From Akkermansia sp. (lineage in GTDB: Bacteria > Verrucomicrobiota > Verrucomicrobiia > Verrucomicrobiales > Akkermansiaceae): DNA of 58,573 bases. Made by a program: the position numbers and the translations under genes. How positions within the stretch are numbered: the stretch's first letter is position 1; each line of letters begins with the position of its first letter. The DNA is taken from positions 1-58,573 of the forward strand of contig JAFVIC010000056.1 in assembly GCA_017477935.1 (NCBI GenBank), given 5' to 3'. Below are positions 32,623-41,704 of the stretch, piece after piece. The notes below the pieces were generated by a model. That model saw only the letters and a list, made by a program, of their open reading frames with translations. It did not search any database and had not been told where the DNA came from.

Positions 32623-33159
32623 TCATTGCAAATCTGAGAGTATATTGAGAATCTTGCTGACAACTTCCTCCAGCTCGGGGCAATTGTAGTAAGACATCTC
32701 CTCAACATGGGCGATTGTTTCATCGAGCTTATTGAGCAGGGCGTGAACCGCCGGATCGCGTGACATTTCAGCCTGCAGCTCCTCATATTCCCCGGCGCCG
32801 ATGTCAATGGCCATATCTTCCAGCGATTCAGCCTCGGCGAGCAATTCCTCCAACTCCTCGGCCACTTCTTCAGGAACGGCGGCCACCAGCTCACCGGACA
32901 AATGCTCCGTTAGCCCCTGAACAATGGAGAGCTGCATCATCAGGCAGCGCGTGGCTATATTCTCACCGGCAACACCGGCGGCATCCTCTTCCACGATATT
33001 CTGCCCTTCATCTTCAGCCGAACCGATACCGGCTGCGACCTCAGCCACCAGCAAAGCGGTGGGATCTCCCGTCGCCGTATAGGGGTGTACCACAAGAGCC
33101 TGTGCGCTGCCAATCAGAGCAGCCGCAACAGCAGTAACAGTAAACACGTTTCCGTACAT
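32623..33159 (-). CDS. Small acidic secreted protein
   Basis: A 178-residue protein from ATG 33159: signal peptide (MYGNVFTVTAVAAALIGSAQA) and a very acidic helical body (EEVAEELEELLAEAESLEDM). No family recognised. It is immediately upstream of the giant HEAT/thioredoxin protein and probably works with it. Confidence 0.7.
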   Translation of the reverse strand: MYGNVFTVTAVAAALIGSAQALVVHPYTATGDPTALLVAEVAAGIGSAEDEGQNIVEEDAAGVAGENIATRCLMMQLSIVQGLTEHLSGELVAAVPEEVAEELEELLAEAESLEDMAIDIGAGEYEELQAEMSRDPAVHALLNKLDETIAHVEEMSYYNCPELEEVVSKILNILSDLQ

Positions 33160-33373
33160 ATTTCGCAAAGGTTGACTATTCACACGATAGACTACCACAT
33201 TCTGAGCCGATTTCAAGCTCTATTTCAAAAAAAGAGAAGCCAATTTGCTAATTGCGTCGGTTGAAATTGTAAGATTACCGGTTCCGGCGAGCTTGCCGTG
33301 CGATGTTTTCTTTTCCCGTTTTGTTCAACAGTAGTTAAGCAACTAACCCCTCGCTTTGTGTTGCTGCCGGGGC

Positions 33374-35377
33374 TCAATGGTTTTTCTCGTAGAATTCCAT
33401 GAGATTGTTGACCTTTTTGACCATTTCGGCGAGGTGGGCCACGCGTTTTTCAGCCTGGGCAATATCAGCCTGCGTACCCTCGCGCTTGGTCGTGAGCGCA
33501 GAGAAGAAGTTGACGGTCACATTCTGGATTTCGGTTGTGATATTGCGCTGCATGTGTTCGCAGGGGGGCTGGGCGGCGACCTGCTGGTCAGCAGCCTCGC
33601 GGTAGTGCTTCACCATGGGATCGACCACCTGGTCAAGGAACAGCTCGTTGCCCCAATATACCTCATACTGCTTCTCGCCGTCACGCCACCACCAGCGGTG
33701 CACGCGTTCCTCGTAAATATAGGGGTTAAAGCGGCTTTCGCGGGGTGCGGTCGCCGGGTCGAGCGGCATGTTGTGTACCTCTTGCCATTCGTGGAAATCC
33801 GGGTGCTCAGGCACGGTGAACTCACCCCACAGTTCGGAGTCGCTCTCCTGCAGGTTCACCTTGCAGGCTTTCAGCAGGTTGCGTATGGTGCGGTTGCACC
33901 AGGCGGAGACCGTCAGCTGCTCTTCCCCGAGCACCATGAGTACGTGCTTGTCCGTCATCTGATTGTAGAGGAAGTCATGCAGCGTTTCGCGGCAGGCATT
34001 GTTGCAGTCAATCATGCACTCGTTGATGTCTTTGCCGCTGGCCTTGGGGCCCTTGTAAAGCTCGCGGCGGTCGCGGTAGATATTCTCACAAACGAGGGAG
34101 AAATCGGGCATTTCCCCGGGGGCAACACGGAACTCGGCACCACTCGGTACGGACGGACACTTGAGAGCGGCGCGAGCCTCTTTTTCGAAGGTATACCAGC
34201 GCTCCAAGCGTGTGCGCAGGGTGCTGAGTACCTTACCCTCGCTGCGCTGGGTCACCAAAGTAGCCGCTGCCAGGGAGCGCAGGGCATGGCGCAACACATC
34301 ACAGCAGTGCAGGTAGCGGATGTCGGTCAGCTCATTGTGCAGGGAGTTTTCGAGGGCCTCGAACCCTGAACCGGCCAGCAACTCGGCGTTCGAGCGGTAC
34401 ACACCCCCCACCATCTCAACTTTCTTTTTCAGGCGTTCAGGTTCCTCGAAGATACCGGCATGGGCCATACCAAGGTTGACGGAAGATACGGGAAGTTCTT
34501 TATTCTCAGCCAGCTGACGCAGAATAGCCAGCGCCCGCGAGGACTGTTCGAGGGTCTCGGCATCCACCACTTCAGGGCGCAACCAGGCCTTCGATTCCAT
34601 GCGGTTCTGAATGATACGGGTTGTGGAGGGAGTGCGACCGGCCAACAAGGCTGTGAGTTCTTCCACAGCCTTGGCATTCAGCGGGGCCACCGAGCTCTGC
34701 AGCAGCAGCACCATATCGCATTCCTTGCCGATTTCGCGGTAGCGCTCGCCGCGTGCAACCTCAGCGGTGGAGGAATCGCACCCCGGCATGTCGAGCAGCA
34801 TGCGGTTGCGGTGGCAGAGCAGCTTGCACTCTTCGTTGTACTCGGGCTCAACAACCACGAGCACGGGTTCCTCGATAAGGTGCGGAGTGTCAGTCACGCG
34901 GTGGCACAGCACGCCGCGCAGGGTGGATTCCGTAAGCGGCAGAGTGCGCAGGGTGAGGTTCTGCAGAGCGTCATCGCCCACAATTCCGCGCAGGTGGTCG
35001 AGCACCACTCCCTGCAGGGTGGCAGGGTCAGCGTCTTTCGCGCTCTCCGCACGTTCGTAGAGCAGTATGCGGGCAGCGGCTCCCTTCTCTGCCATGCGAA
35101 TGAGTGCCGGGCGCAGGGTCATATCCTGCCCGTAGCCGGTGGGAGACGCCATGGTGGAACGGGTCAGCAGGTTGACCAGCGTGGATTTACCGGCTTTGAG
35201 CATACCCATGCACACCACCACCTCAATACCGGAGTTGAACTGATCAATGGCACGCAGAGCGCGGCGCACCTGCTCACGCACCGGGGCATAACAATCGTGC
35301 CCGGTGCACTCTTTTTCGAGGCTCTGCAGTGTCTCACTTATCTCATCCAGCTCGCGGCGCTTGTCCTCGGGTATCAT
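33374..35377 (-). CDS. Dynamin-like GTPase
   Basis: A 667-residue large GTPase. The G1 loop GMLKAGKST is at residues 58-66, G2 is a Thr in the TGYGQDMT region, G3 is DMPG at 196-199, and a G4-like QNRMESK is near 257. The rest is long helical stalk (about 330-660) ending in a coiled coil. The form fits bacterial dynamin-like proteins that remodel or survey membranes. These often occur in pairs; here it stands alone with its own promoter, next to the HEAT/thioredoxin operon. No transmembrane segment is seen. Confidence 0.85.
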   Translation of the reverse strand: MIPEDKRRELDEISETLQSLEKECTGHDCYAPVREQVRRALRAIDQFNSGIEVVVCMGMLKAGKSTLVNLLTRSTMASPTGYGQDMTLRPALIRMAEKGAAARILLYERAESAKDADPATLQGVVLDHLRGIVGDDALQNLTLRTLPLTESTLRGVLCHRVTDTPHLIEEPVLVVVEPEYNEECKLLCHRNRMLLDMPGCDSSTAEVARGERYREIGKECDMVLLLQSSVAPLNAKAVEELTALLAGRTPSTTRIIQNRMESKAWLRPEVVDAETLEQSSRALAILRQLAENKELPVSSVNLGMAHAGIFEEPERLKKKVEMVGGVYRSNAELLAGSGFEALENSLHNELTDIRYLHCCDVLRHALRSLAAATLVTQRSEGKVLSTLRTRLERWYTFEKEARAALKCPSVPSGAEFRVAPGEMPDFSLVCENIYRDRRELYKGPKASGKDINECMIDCNNACRETLHDFLYNQMTDKHVLMVLGEEQLTVSAWCNRTIRNLLKACKVNLQESDSELWGEFTVPEHPDFHEWQEVHNMPLDPATAPRESRFNPYIYEERVHRWWWRDGEKQYEVYWGNELFLDQVVDPMVKHYREAADQQVAAQPPCEHMQRNITTEIQNVTVNFFSALTTKREGTQADIAQAEKRVAHLAEMVKKVNNLMEFYEKNH

Positions 35378-35434
35378 ACGCAGTTGTCGGGGGTAAAACT
35401 CTTGTTCGGTCGGATAAAAAACGGCTACTCGTGT

Positions 35435-35463
35435 ATGATAGGCGCCCCCCTATCGTTTGTCAA
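35435..35463 (-). promoter_or_regulatory. Promoter of the dynamin-like gene
   Basis: TTGACA (35463-35458), 17-bp spacer, TATCAT (35440-35435) on the minus strand. It predicts a leader of about 50 nt, longer than at most genes here. Confidence 0.7.
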
Positions 35464-35611
35464 GCCAAAAGCCTGTTTACACAGGGGCAAACACATTTGA
35501 AAAAGCCTGACTGACTCGCTTTGCAAAGCAAATTCATCGAGGATCCATTTTCCGGGCGGTAAAAGTGAAATGGAGGCCGTTTCGCTCGCAGAAAAATGAT
35601 ACCCCCACCCC

Positions 35612-35652
35612 CAATCAAAACGCATGCGGCGACCGAAGGAGGTGCCGCATGC
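35612..35652 (-). terminator. Terminator of the FlgT/P/O-like operon
   Basis: GCATGCGGC/GCCGCATGC perfect stem (35622-35630 with 35644-35652) followed on the minus strand by GTTTTGATT. It separates the operon from the dynamin-like gene. Confidence 0.7.
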
Positions 35653-35675
35653 GCAATAATATAGGTTAAATACTG

Positions 35676-36746
35676 TTACTCAGCCGGGAAGGTGGAAACA
35701 ACGATATGTTTTTCGCTCCACAAAGTCTTCTTGCTGACATCGGCCTTGCTGGCCTGCTTGACCTTCTTGACCACCATACCGCGTGTCATCACGCCGTAGG
35801 GTTCATCCTCGGTGGCGGCGCTGGCCATGCCCTTAATTTCCTTGTGCAGAGCGCTGGCGTTCGTGCAGGCGATTACCTGTACCACGTCGGAGCCGAAGGG
35901 CTCAGCGATTTCGATTTCGAAACCACTCTTAAGAGCGCCGGGCACGTTAATCCATTTGTTAGCGGGGATGAGGGTATCCTTATGCCACTTGTTGGGGAAA
36001 AGCACAACGGAGGTACCATCGCTCTGGTGGCAGATAACAGCGATGTGGCAGGCCTGGGGCGCGCGCACGCGGAAGGAGATGGATTCGCCCTCGGGGTAGG
36101 CACGCTCACCGTCAGCGGTTTTCAGCTCGATGGGGAAGTCATGCTTAATGTTAAGCAGCTGGGGATTGGTAACTTCGTTGATACCTTCCATCGAGGCCTC
36201 GGCGTTCTGAGGTTCAATCATCTCAGTAGCTTCGGCGCGGGTCTTGTCGGGCCATACCCGACCGGCCACGGCGCTGATGGGCCAGCTGATTTTATCCTTG
36301 GTGATATGACCACCCTCAAGCCAGGCAATCTCGGTGTAGAGGGTCACGGTGCGACCATCTGTCACGAAACGCCCGCGCACGATGCCTTCCACACCCTCTA
36401 CCGTTACCTTCTCGACCGTGGTACCGGGTTCTACCAAATCCGTGGCCTGGAACTCACCCTCCATCTCAAGCTGGTCGAGGTTGGAGCGGGTAATTACGCG
36501 CACGCGGCGGGTCTTGGGAAGGGCGATTTCGAGCTCCTCGCGAATGACGGCCGAGAGCGGGCTCATCATGGGAGTGTCGGAGTACACAAAGTTGCCCACG
36601 CCAAGTTTGACGGGTGTGGCAGAGTCCGGCAGCTGCTCAACGAGAGCCTTGGCCAGTTTGGTGAAGGGATCGCCCGTGGCGGGAGCCGCCGTGGCAAGCG
36701 GAGCCAGGGCAAGAGCGGCAAGCGGTAATATGTGACGTAATTTCAT
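35676..36746 (-). CDS. FlgO-like plus DUF4384 secreted protein
   Basis: A 356-residue protein with a signal peptide (MKLRHILPLAALALAPLATA). Residues 25-170 resemble the FlgO/CsgG/LpoB fold (FTKLAKALVEQLP, VKLGVGNFVYSDTPMMSPLSAVIREELEIALP, VRVITRSNLDQL). Residues 210-300 match DUF4384 (ISFRVRAPQACHIAVICHQSDG, VVLFPN). Last gene of a four-gene envelope operon. FlgO in Vibrio is an outer-membrane component of the flagellar H-ring; no flagellar genes are here. Confidence 0.75.
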   Translation of the reverse strand: MKLRHILPLAALALAPLATAAPATGDPFTKLAKALVEQLPDSATPVKLGVGNFVYSDTPMMSPLSAVIREELEIALPKTRRVRVITRSNLDQLEMEGEFQATDLVEPGTTVEKVTVEGVEGIVRGRFVTDGRTVTLYTEIAWLEGGHITKDKISWPISAVAGRVWPDKTRAEATEMIEPQNAEASMEGINEVTNPQLLNIKHDFPIELKTADGERAYPEGESISFRVRAPQACHIAVICHQSDGTSVVLFPNKWHKDTLIPANKWINVPGALKSGFEIEIAEPFGSDVVQVIACTNASALHKEIKGMASAATEDEPYGVMTRGMVVKKVKQASKADVSKKTLWSEKHIVVSTFPAE

Positions 36747-36766
36747 AACGTATGATTGTGAGAGTG

Positions 36767-37036
36767 TTAGCTTACGATAGTTTCCGTACTGATGACGGAC
36801 TGGGTTTCACGGATAGTCTCCTCGCGGGGGGCTGCCGGGGTATTTTTTTTAACGGCCGGCTTCGTTTTCTTGCTTGCAGCGGGGGCAGCAGGAGCCTTGG
36901 CGGGAGCCGGCGCCGGCGTCATCGTGGGGACAACCGGGGCCGGCGGCGCGGGGGAATAGACCGGAGTCACCTCAGGCGTGCAGGCCACCAGGGCGGCAAA
37001 CACAACAAGTACCGGTGCTATTGTCAGCTTGTTCAT
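36767..37036 (-). CDS. Pro/Ala-rich small lipoprotein
   Basis: An 89-residue lipoprotein: lipobox AALVAC with Cys19, then a Pro/Ala/Lys-rich spacer and a Thr/Ser/Glu tail. It looks like a flexible tether. It lies 20 bp before the FlgO-like gene, within the operon. Confidence 0.8.
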   Translation of the reverse strand: MNKLTIAPVLVVFAALVACTPEVTPVYSPAPPAPVVPTMTPAPAPAKAPAAPAASKKTKPAVKKNTPAAPREETIRETQSVISTETIVS

Positions 37037-37072
37037 GAGTATAAGTGGTGTAACTGATGATGTAAGACCGAA

Positions 37073-37996
37073 TCAGAGAGCTGTAGCAACACCAAGCGCC
37101 TGTTCCACGAGGATGTCAATCTCATTCGTGGTGGGGGCTGTCGCCGCTGCGTCGGTGGACTCGCCACCGCTACCGGGGGCAGCACCCGAGCCGACCTCCG
37201 TGATTTCGAGCTGTTTGGAGGTTTCTTTTGTGGCCGTTACCTTGCCGCCGGCCGAAACAGTGCGAACAATGACACGTACGAGCGGGCCGATTTTCATGGT
37301 AGCGCTCACCTCGGCCGAGTTGTCGTCCATGTAGGTGATTTCGGTGATTTCAGCCCCCTTGACAACGTTGGCAAAAGCGGCCTTGAGCTCATCGCTCTGC
37401 ACCACAAAATCACGCATGGTTGAGGTGCTGGTAATCTGAATACCGGCAGCACGCTCTGCCAGGCGGCGGTAGACATCGAGCTCAGCGGCGCGCTTGGCCA
37501 TCACGCGGGCGTGACCGTCGGAACCGGGGATTGCAGCATTACCGAGAGCCTCAATCTCTGCAGTGACAACCTCACGGCATACGCTCTGCTTGCTGCTGCC
37601 GAGTTTCTGAGAGATTGTCTGCATGAGGGTCTGCGTTTTCACGCTGCGAGTGACCTCCACGCGGCCATCTTCGTGGTAAGTGGGCTTGCCTACGGTTTTA
37701 ACCCCTTTGAGGGTGGCGGCCAGCGTGCCTTTCACGCTGTCATCAGCTGCGGCAAGTTCTTTGACGGTGGTTTCACCATCAACGGAAATGCCCATGATAC
37801 GCTCTGCCAGAGCTCGCGTGGCGTCAAGCTCGGCGGCGCGCACATACTGCAGGCGCTTGCCGGCGGGTACTGATTTCCAGATAGCCGGCAGGGCTACAGA
37901 CTTGGTAACGGTTACTTTCGGGGCGGCGGTTGCCATGGGCAGCGCTGCTGCAGCCGTACAGAGAGCAACCCCAAGCGTAATAAGACGAAGTTTCAT
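37073..37996 (-). CDS. Tandem LPP20/FlgP-like secreted protein
   Basis: A 307-residue protein with a signal peptide (cleavage near ATA-AP). Two copies of the LPP20-like fold of FlgP occur at about 52-122 and 168-240: each has RAAELD-x-RLAE, a G-I-S/T strand, a K-G-ITEI/VKTV step and a D-G-R/N-V/AEV strand. A low-complexity tail of about 45 residues follows. FlgP is an outer-membrane ring lipoprotein in Vibrio and Campylobacter; this version has no lipobox. Confidence 0.75.
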   Translation of the reverse strand: MKLRLITLGVALCTAAAALPMATAAPKVTVTKSVALPAIWKSVPAGKRLQYVRAAELDATRALAERIMGISVDGETTVKELAAADDSVKGTLAATLKGVKTVGKPTYHEDGRVEVTRSVKTQTLMQTISQKLGSSKQSVCREVVTAEIEALGNAAIPGSDGHARVMAKRAAELDVYRRLAERAAGIQITSTSTMRDFVVQSDELKAAFANVVKGAEITEITYMDDNSAEVSATMKIGPLVRVIVRTVSAGGKVTATKETSKQLEITEVGSGAAPGSGGESTDAAATAPTTNEIDILVEQALGVATAL

Positions 37997-38049
37997 GGTG
38001 GTGATGTATGGTATATGATTATTGATGTGATAAAAAAGACTTGTGGAGG

Positions 38050-39357
38050 TTATACACCTACTTTGCGCTTAATAACTTTCATGATGAAGGCTCCGGCACC
38101 GCCGATAGCGGACACGGCAACGCCTACTATAATCTCCCAGAGCGGGCCGCCTTCCTTACCGCCCTCAGCGGTACCGGAACTGGCCTCAATCTCCTGCTTC
38201 ACGCTGCCCTTGCGGAAGGAAAGGTAGCGCTTCTCGGTACGGTCGGCGTTGAATTCAGGCAGAATGGAGGTGACAACCTTCACCAAATCGGGGGCGTTCA
38301 GGCGAGACTCGCATTCGATGACGGAGATGGCGGCGGCATCTATACTGCGAATCCACACGGAACCGATGGCAGTCTGTTTCTCAAGCTCGGTCTTGAGCTT
38401 GTCGGCTGCAGGAGCATCCAGCCCCACAAACTCCATCTTCATGGTGGCGCCAAGATCCATTTCGGAGGCCCAGTGGGCGAAAATGCGGCGAATGAGTTTC
38501 CAGCCGGCATCAGTATCAGCCTTACGCGGGGAGCCCTCCATGAGCTGGCGAACAGCCTCACGTGCGGCGGCGGTGTCGGACGACACGTTGCGGATGAGGA
38601 TATCGCGAGACTCCGGGTTCTCCGTCAGCACGATGGCTCCGGTAGCGGCATCCCGCACGGTGATATTGAGGCCGAGGGAGTATTTCTTGCCGGCCTTACT
38701 GCCGTAGAAAGACTGTGTACCCGCCGAGCTGCCCACAATGTTACCTTCGATAATGTAGTCGCAGGCAGAAACCACGCCTTCGCTGCGCACGGTGGCCTCC
38801 GTCTTGCGGCCGAGGGCTTCGGCGCGCTTGGAGAGCATACCACCCTGCCCCTGGGCATTGTTGAGGTCAACCACGCGCAGGCCGCACTTCGTGGCTGTAT
38901 TGCGCAGCCAGTCTGTTGCCAGCTGACCGTTCTGCACACCCTCTATCTGTTCGTCTATCTGGATGGCAATACGCGGGGCTTCATACTCGCGGGCCATCAT
39001 CTGGAAGGTCATGGTATCGTTGGCAGCGGGGGCTTTGTCACCCACATCAGCCTTAATTTTCACGGTGTAAAAACCATCATCACTCAGGCCGGCACTCAGC
39101 ACCTCATATTTCTTCACATAGCCGCGGGCTTTGGTGAAAGTACGGTCAAAGGTCAGTTCGAAATTAGCCATTTCACTTTCGCTGACCAAATCCACCCCGG
39201 CGCCGCTGCGCACAGCCTCGCGCAGAGCATCGGTCAGAGCCTGCTGACGCGCAGCAGGCGCATCGCCGGCGGCGCGGCCTTCAGCTTCTACCTCCACCCC
39301 GGTTGCCGGGAGAGCCAACAGTACGGCACTCAATATAAAATTGGATATCTTGCCCAT
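38050..39357 (-). CDS. FlgT-like envelope protein with C-terminal membrane segment
   Basis: A 435-residue protein. After a signal peptide (1-20), residues 22-105 match the FlgT N-terminal domain (VEVEAEGRAAGDAPAARQQA, LREAVRSGAGVDLV, ARGYVKKYEVLSAGLSDDGF). A CsgG/FlgT-M-like middle domain runs to about 270 (RIAIQIDEQI, ATDWLRN, CDYIIEGNIVGS). A further alpha/beta domain ends in a membrane helix (LWEIIVGVAVSAIGGAGAFI) and a basic tail, which FlgT does not have. First gene of the operon. Confidence 0.75.
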   Translation of the reverse strand: MGKISNFILSAVLLALPATGVEVEAEGRAAGDAPAARQQALTDALREAVRSGAGVDLVSESEMANFELTFDRTFTKARGYVKKYEVLSAGLSDDGFYTVKIKADVGDKAPAANDTMTFQMMAREYEAPRIAIQIDEQIEGVQNGQLATDWLRNTATKCGLRVVDLNNAQGQGGMLSKRAEALGRKTEATVRSEGVVSACDYIIEGNIVGSSAGTQSFYGSKAGKKYSLGLNITVRDAATGAIVLTENPESRDILIRNVSSDTAAAREAVRQLMEGSPRKADTDAGWKLIRRIFAHWASEMDLGATMKMEFVGLDAPAADKLKTELEKQTAIGSVWIRSIDAAAISVIECESRLNAPDLVKVVTSILPEFNADRTEKRYLSFRKGSVKQEIEASSGTAEGGKEGGPLWEIIVGVAVSAIGGAGAFIMKVIKRKVGV

Positions 39358-39572
39358 AATTCAATGGTTTTTTGGTGTAATATGACGGAGAGAATGCACG
39401 GCTACCCCGGCAGTGAACCGGAAAAATAACCACGCGAAGACATACTAACCTATATTCCGCGGTCTGGCAAGTTCAAAATATCAAAAGAACAAGATCACGG
39501 AAAGTTTCAAATTTTCAGCTGACGATTTTGCCGGAAAACGAATCGAAGTAAAGATAAATTGGGCGGGTGATA

Positions 39573-40478
39573 TCAGTTTGCCGGGAGGATATCGCCCAGC
39601 AGATCTCCCTGACGGGCGAAGGTTTCCACACAATCAGCGGTGTTGCGCACCAAATCCTCAGCCAGTTTCACGCGCCCGGGTTCAAAGAAGGTCATGACAG
39701 TTGACCCACCGAAGGCAAAATAGCCCTGCTCATCGCCCTTTTGTACAGCTTTGCCGGGTTCGTAGGTCTGGAAAATAGCACCCACACCGGTAGCACCGAC
39801 GGCCAGATGCAATACATCGCCCAGGTGGGGAGTATGCAGCACGGTGAGTTCGCGCTTATTCGTCCACAACCAGGCCAATTTACGGCGCAGGCAATACGGA
39901 CTCACGCTTGCCAGCGGCCCCGGAATGCACACCGGAGCTTCGGGAGTACCCTCGGTCACGAAATGGAAACGATGGTAATCCACCGGGCACAGGCGGCTGA
40001 GCACCACGGTACCCTGTGCGTATTTTTCAGCCAGTTCGGGGCTGCCCAGCAGGGCGGGAAGGTCGAACTTTTGCCCTTTGACGAAGGCGCCGGTCATCTC
40101 CGCTGCATTTTGCCAGCCACTGTGGCGCCCATCTGCCGGCAGGGCTACGGTATCGCCTTCACAGATGGGGCGGGCACCCGGTTTCAATTTACGGCAGAAA
40201 AAGTCGTTGAAGCACTTGTACTCAGAGAGCGGCAAAGCGACTTCATCCATATTGATGTTGTACTCCCGCACGAAATCGGGCAGAGAAGCAGCGGAACGGG
40301 GTGAGTTTTTCATAGCCCCGAGCAGGCGCGAGAAGATGGCACGCTTGACCAGCACATGCAGGCTCAGTTGCCCCAGCGGGGTGCCATACACCCAGCGCAG
40401 GGATTTTTCGCCCAGCACTTTTTCCTGCTCCATCTGCCCCGTATAGCGGTTGTAAAATGTAATCCCTTCGCTGCTCAT
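39573..40478 (-). CDS. psd: Phosphatidylserine decarboxylase
   Basis: A 301-residue pyruvoyl enzyme making phosphatidylethanolamine at the inner membrane. PADGRH, the catalytic His region (CPVDYHRFHFVTEG) and the self-cleavage site GGST (the usual LGST, with Gly in place of Leu) are visible; Ser becomes the pyruvoyl group. ATG 40478 is set by a promoter whose -10 overlaps the upstream ATG. Confidence 0.93.
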   Translation of the reverse strand: MSSEGITFYNRYTGQMEQEKVLGEKSLRWVYGTPLGQLSLHVLVKRAIFSRLLGAMKNSPRSAASLPDFVREYNINMDEVALPLSEYKCFNDFFCRKLKPGARPICEGDTVALPADGRHSGWQNAAEMTGAFVKGQKFDLPALLGSPELAEKYAQGTVVLSRLCPVDYHRFHFVTEGTPEAPVCIPGPLASVSPYCLRRKLAWLWTNKRELTVLHTPHLGDVLHLAVGATGVGAIFQTYEPGKAVQKGDEQGYFAFGGSTVMTFFEPGRVKLAEDLVRNTADCVETFARQGDLLGDILPAN

Positions 40479-40485
40479 GTGCGCT

Positions 40486-40514
40486 ATCATAACATGCGGC
40501 ACCGCGCGAGTCAA
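40486..40514 (-). promoter_or_regulatory. Leaderless promoter of psd
   Basis: TTGACT (40514-40509), 17-bp spacer, TATGAT (40491-40486), 7 nt before the ATG at 40478. Near-consensus; the predicted leader is 0-1 nt. Confidence 0.7.
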
Positions 40515-40558
40515 GCGGACAGGAGCGGGTGCAAAGGAAAAATTTGTTCGGCTTTTGA

Positions 40559-40586
40559 TTGACGGGGCGTGTCAATCTGCTATCAT
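40559..40586 (+). promoter_or_regulatory. Leaderless promoter of the GTPase gene
   Basis: TTGACG (40559-40564), 16-bp spacer, TATCAT (40581-40586), 9 nt before ATG 40596. Back-to-back with the psd promoter in a 117-bp region. Confidence 0.65.
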
Positions 40587-40595
40587 AAGGGAGCG

Positions 40596-41702
40596 ATGAG
40601 AGAGCTGTTCGACACGGAGACAGATTACGAACGCCGGGAGGGAGCCGACTCGGCGGGTAAGACTGTGTATGAGTTCCGACCGCTGCAATTCTGCTTTGTA
40701 GGGCCGCGCGGTGTGGGTAAAAGCTCTCTGCTGGCCTCGATGTACCATGAAATCGAAGAGCAGCGCCGGATTGACCATTTTTACATTGACCTCAGCACGG
40801 CAGCGGGGCGGCGCACCCGGGCCCGCCTGTCGCGCGCGCGGCAGGAGATGCTGAGCATGCTGACGGAATCAGCCCCTTATGCCACGGCGGCGCTGGGTCT
40901 GGGGTTGCGCGGGGATGGGGATGAGATGTCCGTCTACGAGTTTATGGGGCGCAGCACCGTGCAGGATACCAGCCTGGCGGCTCGCCTGCTCGGGCGGCAG
41001 CAAAAGGAGTTCCGTTTTCCGATACGGTTTGTGGACATGCCGGGGGGCTGGTACCGCCCCGAGCACATAGATGACGAAACAGCCGCACAGGTGCGTAGCA
41101 CGCTGGAGGGGTCGGCCGTGAGTTTTTTGGCGATTGACACGCCCGCGCTCATGGAATCGCCCGCGCTCTGCCAGGAATACAACTGCGCCGACACCATCAA
41201 GGCTTGGTACGAGACATCGCTCGACCGGCTGGCTGCCCAACAACACACCGTGGTGATGGTGCTGAGCCGCTGCGAGCGCTATTGCGGCACCCCGCACGCC
41301 ATGTATGAACAGCTGACGGCTACCTACGCCACGCTCATTCGCAAGCTCCGCAATGCCGGAATCAAGGTCTATGCAACCCACGTGCAGACGCTGGGCGGTA
41401 TGGAGTTCGAGACGTATGACACCATGCAGCGTGGGGATTGCCGCCTGAAGGTGGCGCGGTTCATCAAGACCGGGGAATATGCGCCCAGAAACTGTGCGGT
41501 ACCGCTGCTGCTGGCGCTGCGGCACGGGCTGCTGCTGGCGCTGGAGCGACTGAAGGACAAAAAGGCGCACAATTTACTGCTGGCCTGGGGTGCAGCCCTG
41601 GGGTGGAACAATGTCGACCCGGCTCTGCAGGCGGCCCGCACCCTGGTGGATAACCTGGATGACCGGGTGCATGACGACAACGGCGGCTACAAGGAACTCT
41701 GA
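40596..41702 (+). CDS. P-loop GTPase-like protein
   Basis: A 368-residue protein. Walker A GPRGVGKSS is at 36-44 and a switch-II-like DMPGG at 147-151, with a hydrophobic strand before each. VLSRCERY near 222 is at the G4 position but lacks the N/TKxD motif. The helical C-terminus is basic. It most resembles the TRAFAC GTPases found in bacterial signalling or conflict operons. It is coupled (2-bp gap) to a tail-anchored partner. Confidence 0.75.
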   Translation: MRELFDTETDYERREGADSAGKTVYEFRPLQFCFVGPRGVGKSSLLASMYHEIEEQRRIDHFYIDLSTAAGRRTRARLSRARQEMLSMLTESAPYATAALGLGLRGDGDEMSVYEFMGRSTVQDTSLAARLLGRQQKEFRFPIRFVDMPGGWYRPEHIDDETAAQVRSTLEGSAVSFLAIDTPALMESPALCQEYNCADTIKAWYETSLDRLAAQQHTVVMVLSRCERYCGTPHAMYEQLTATYATLIRKLRNAGIKVYATHVQTLGGMEFETYDTMQRGDCRLKVARFIKTGEYAPRNCAVPLLLALRHGLLLALERLKDKKAHNLLLAWGAALGWNNVDPALQAARTLVDNLDDRVHDDNGGYKEL

Positions 41703-41704
41703 GC

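Noticed and set aside
38041..39429. 462-codon frame antisense to the FlgT-like gene
   Set aside because: Shadow of the coding strand; the minus-strand product has a signal peptide and recognisable domains.
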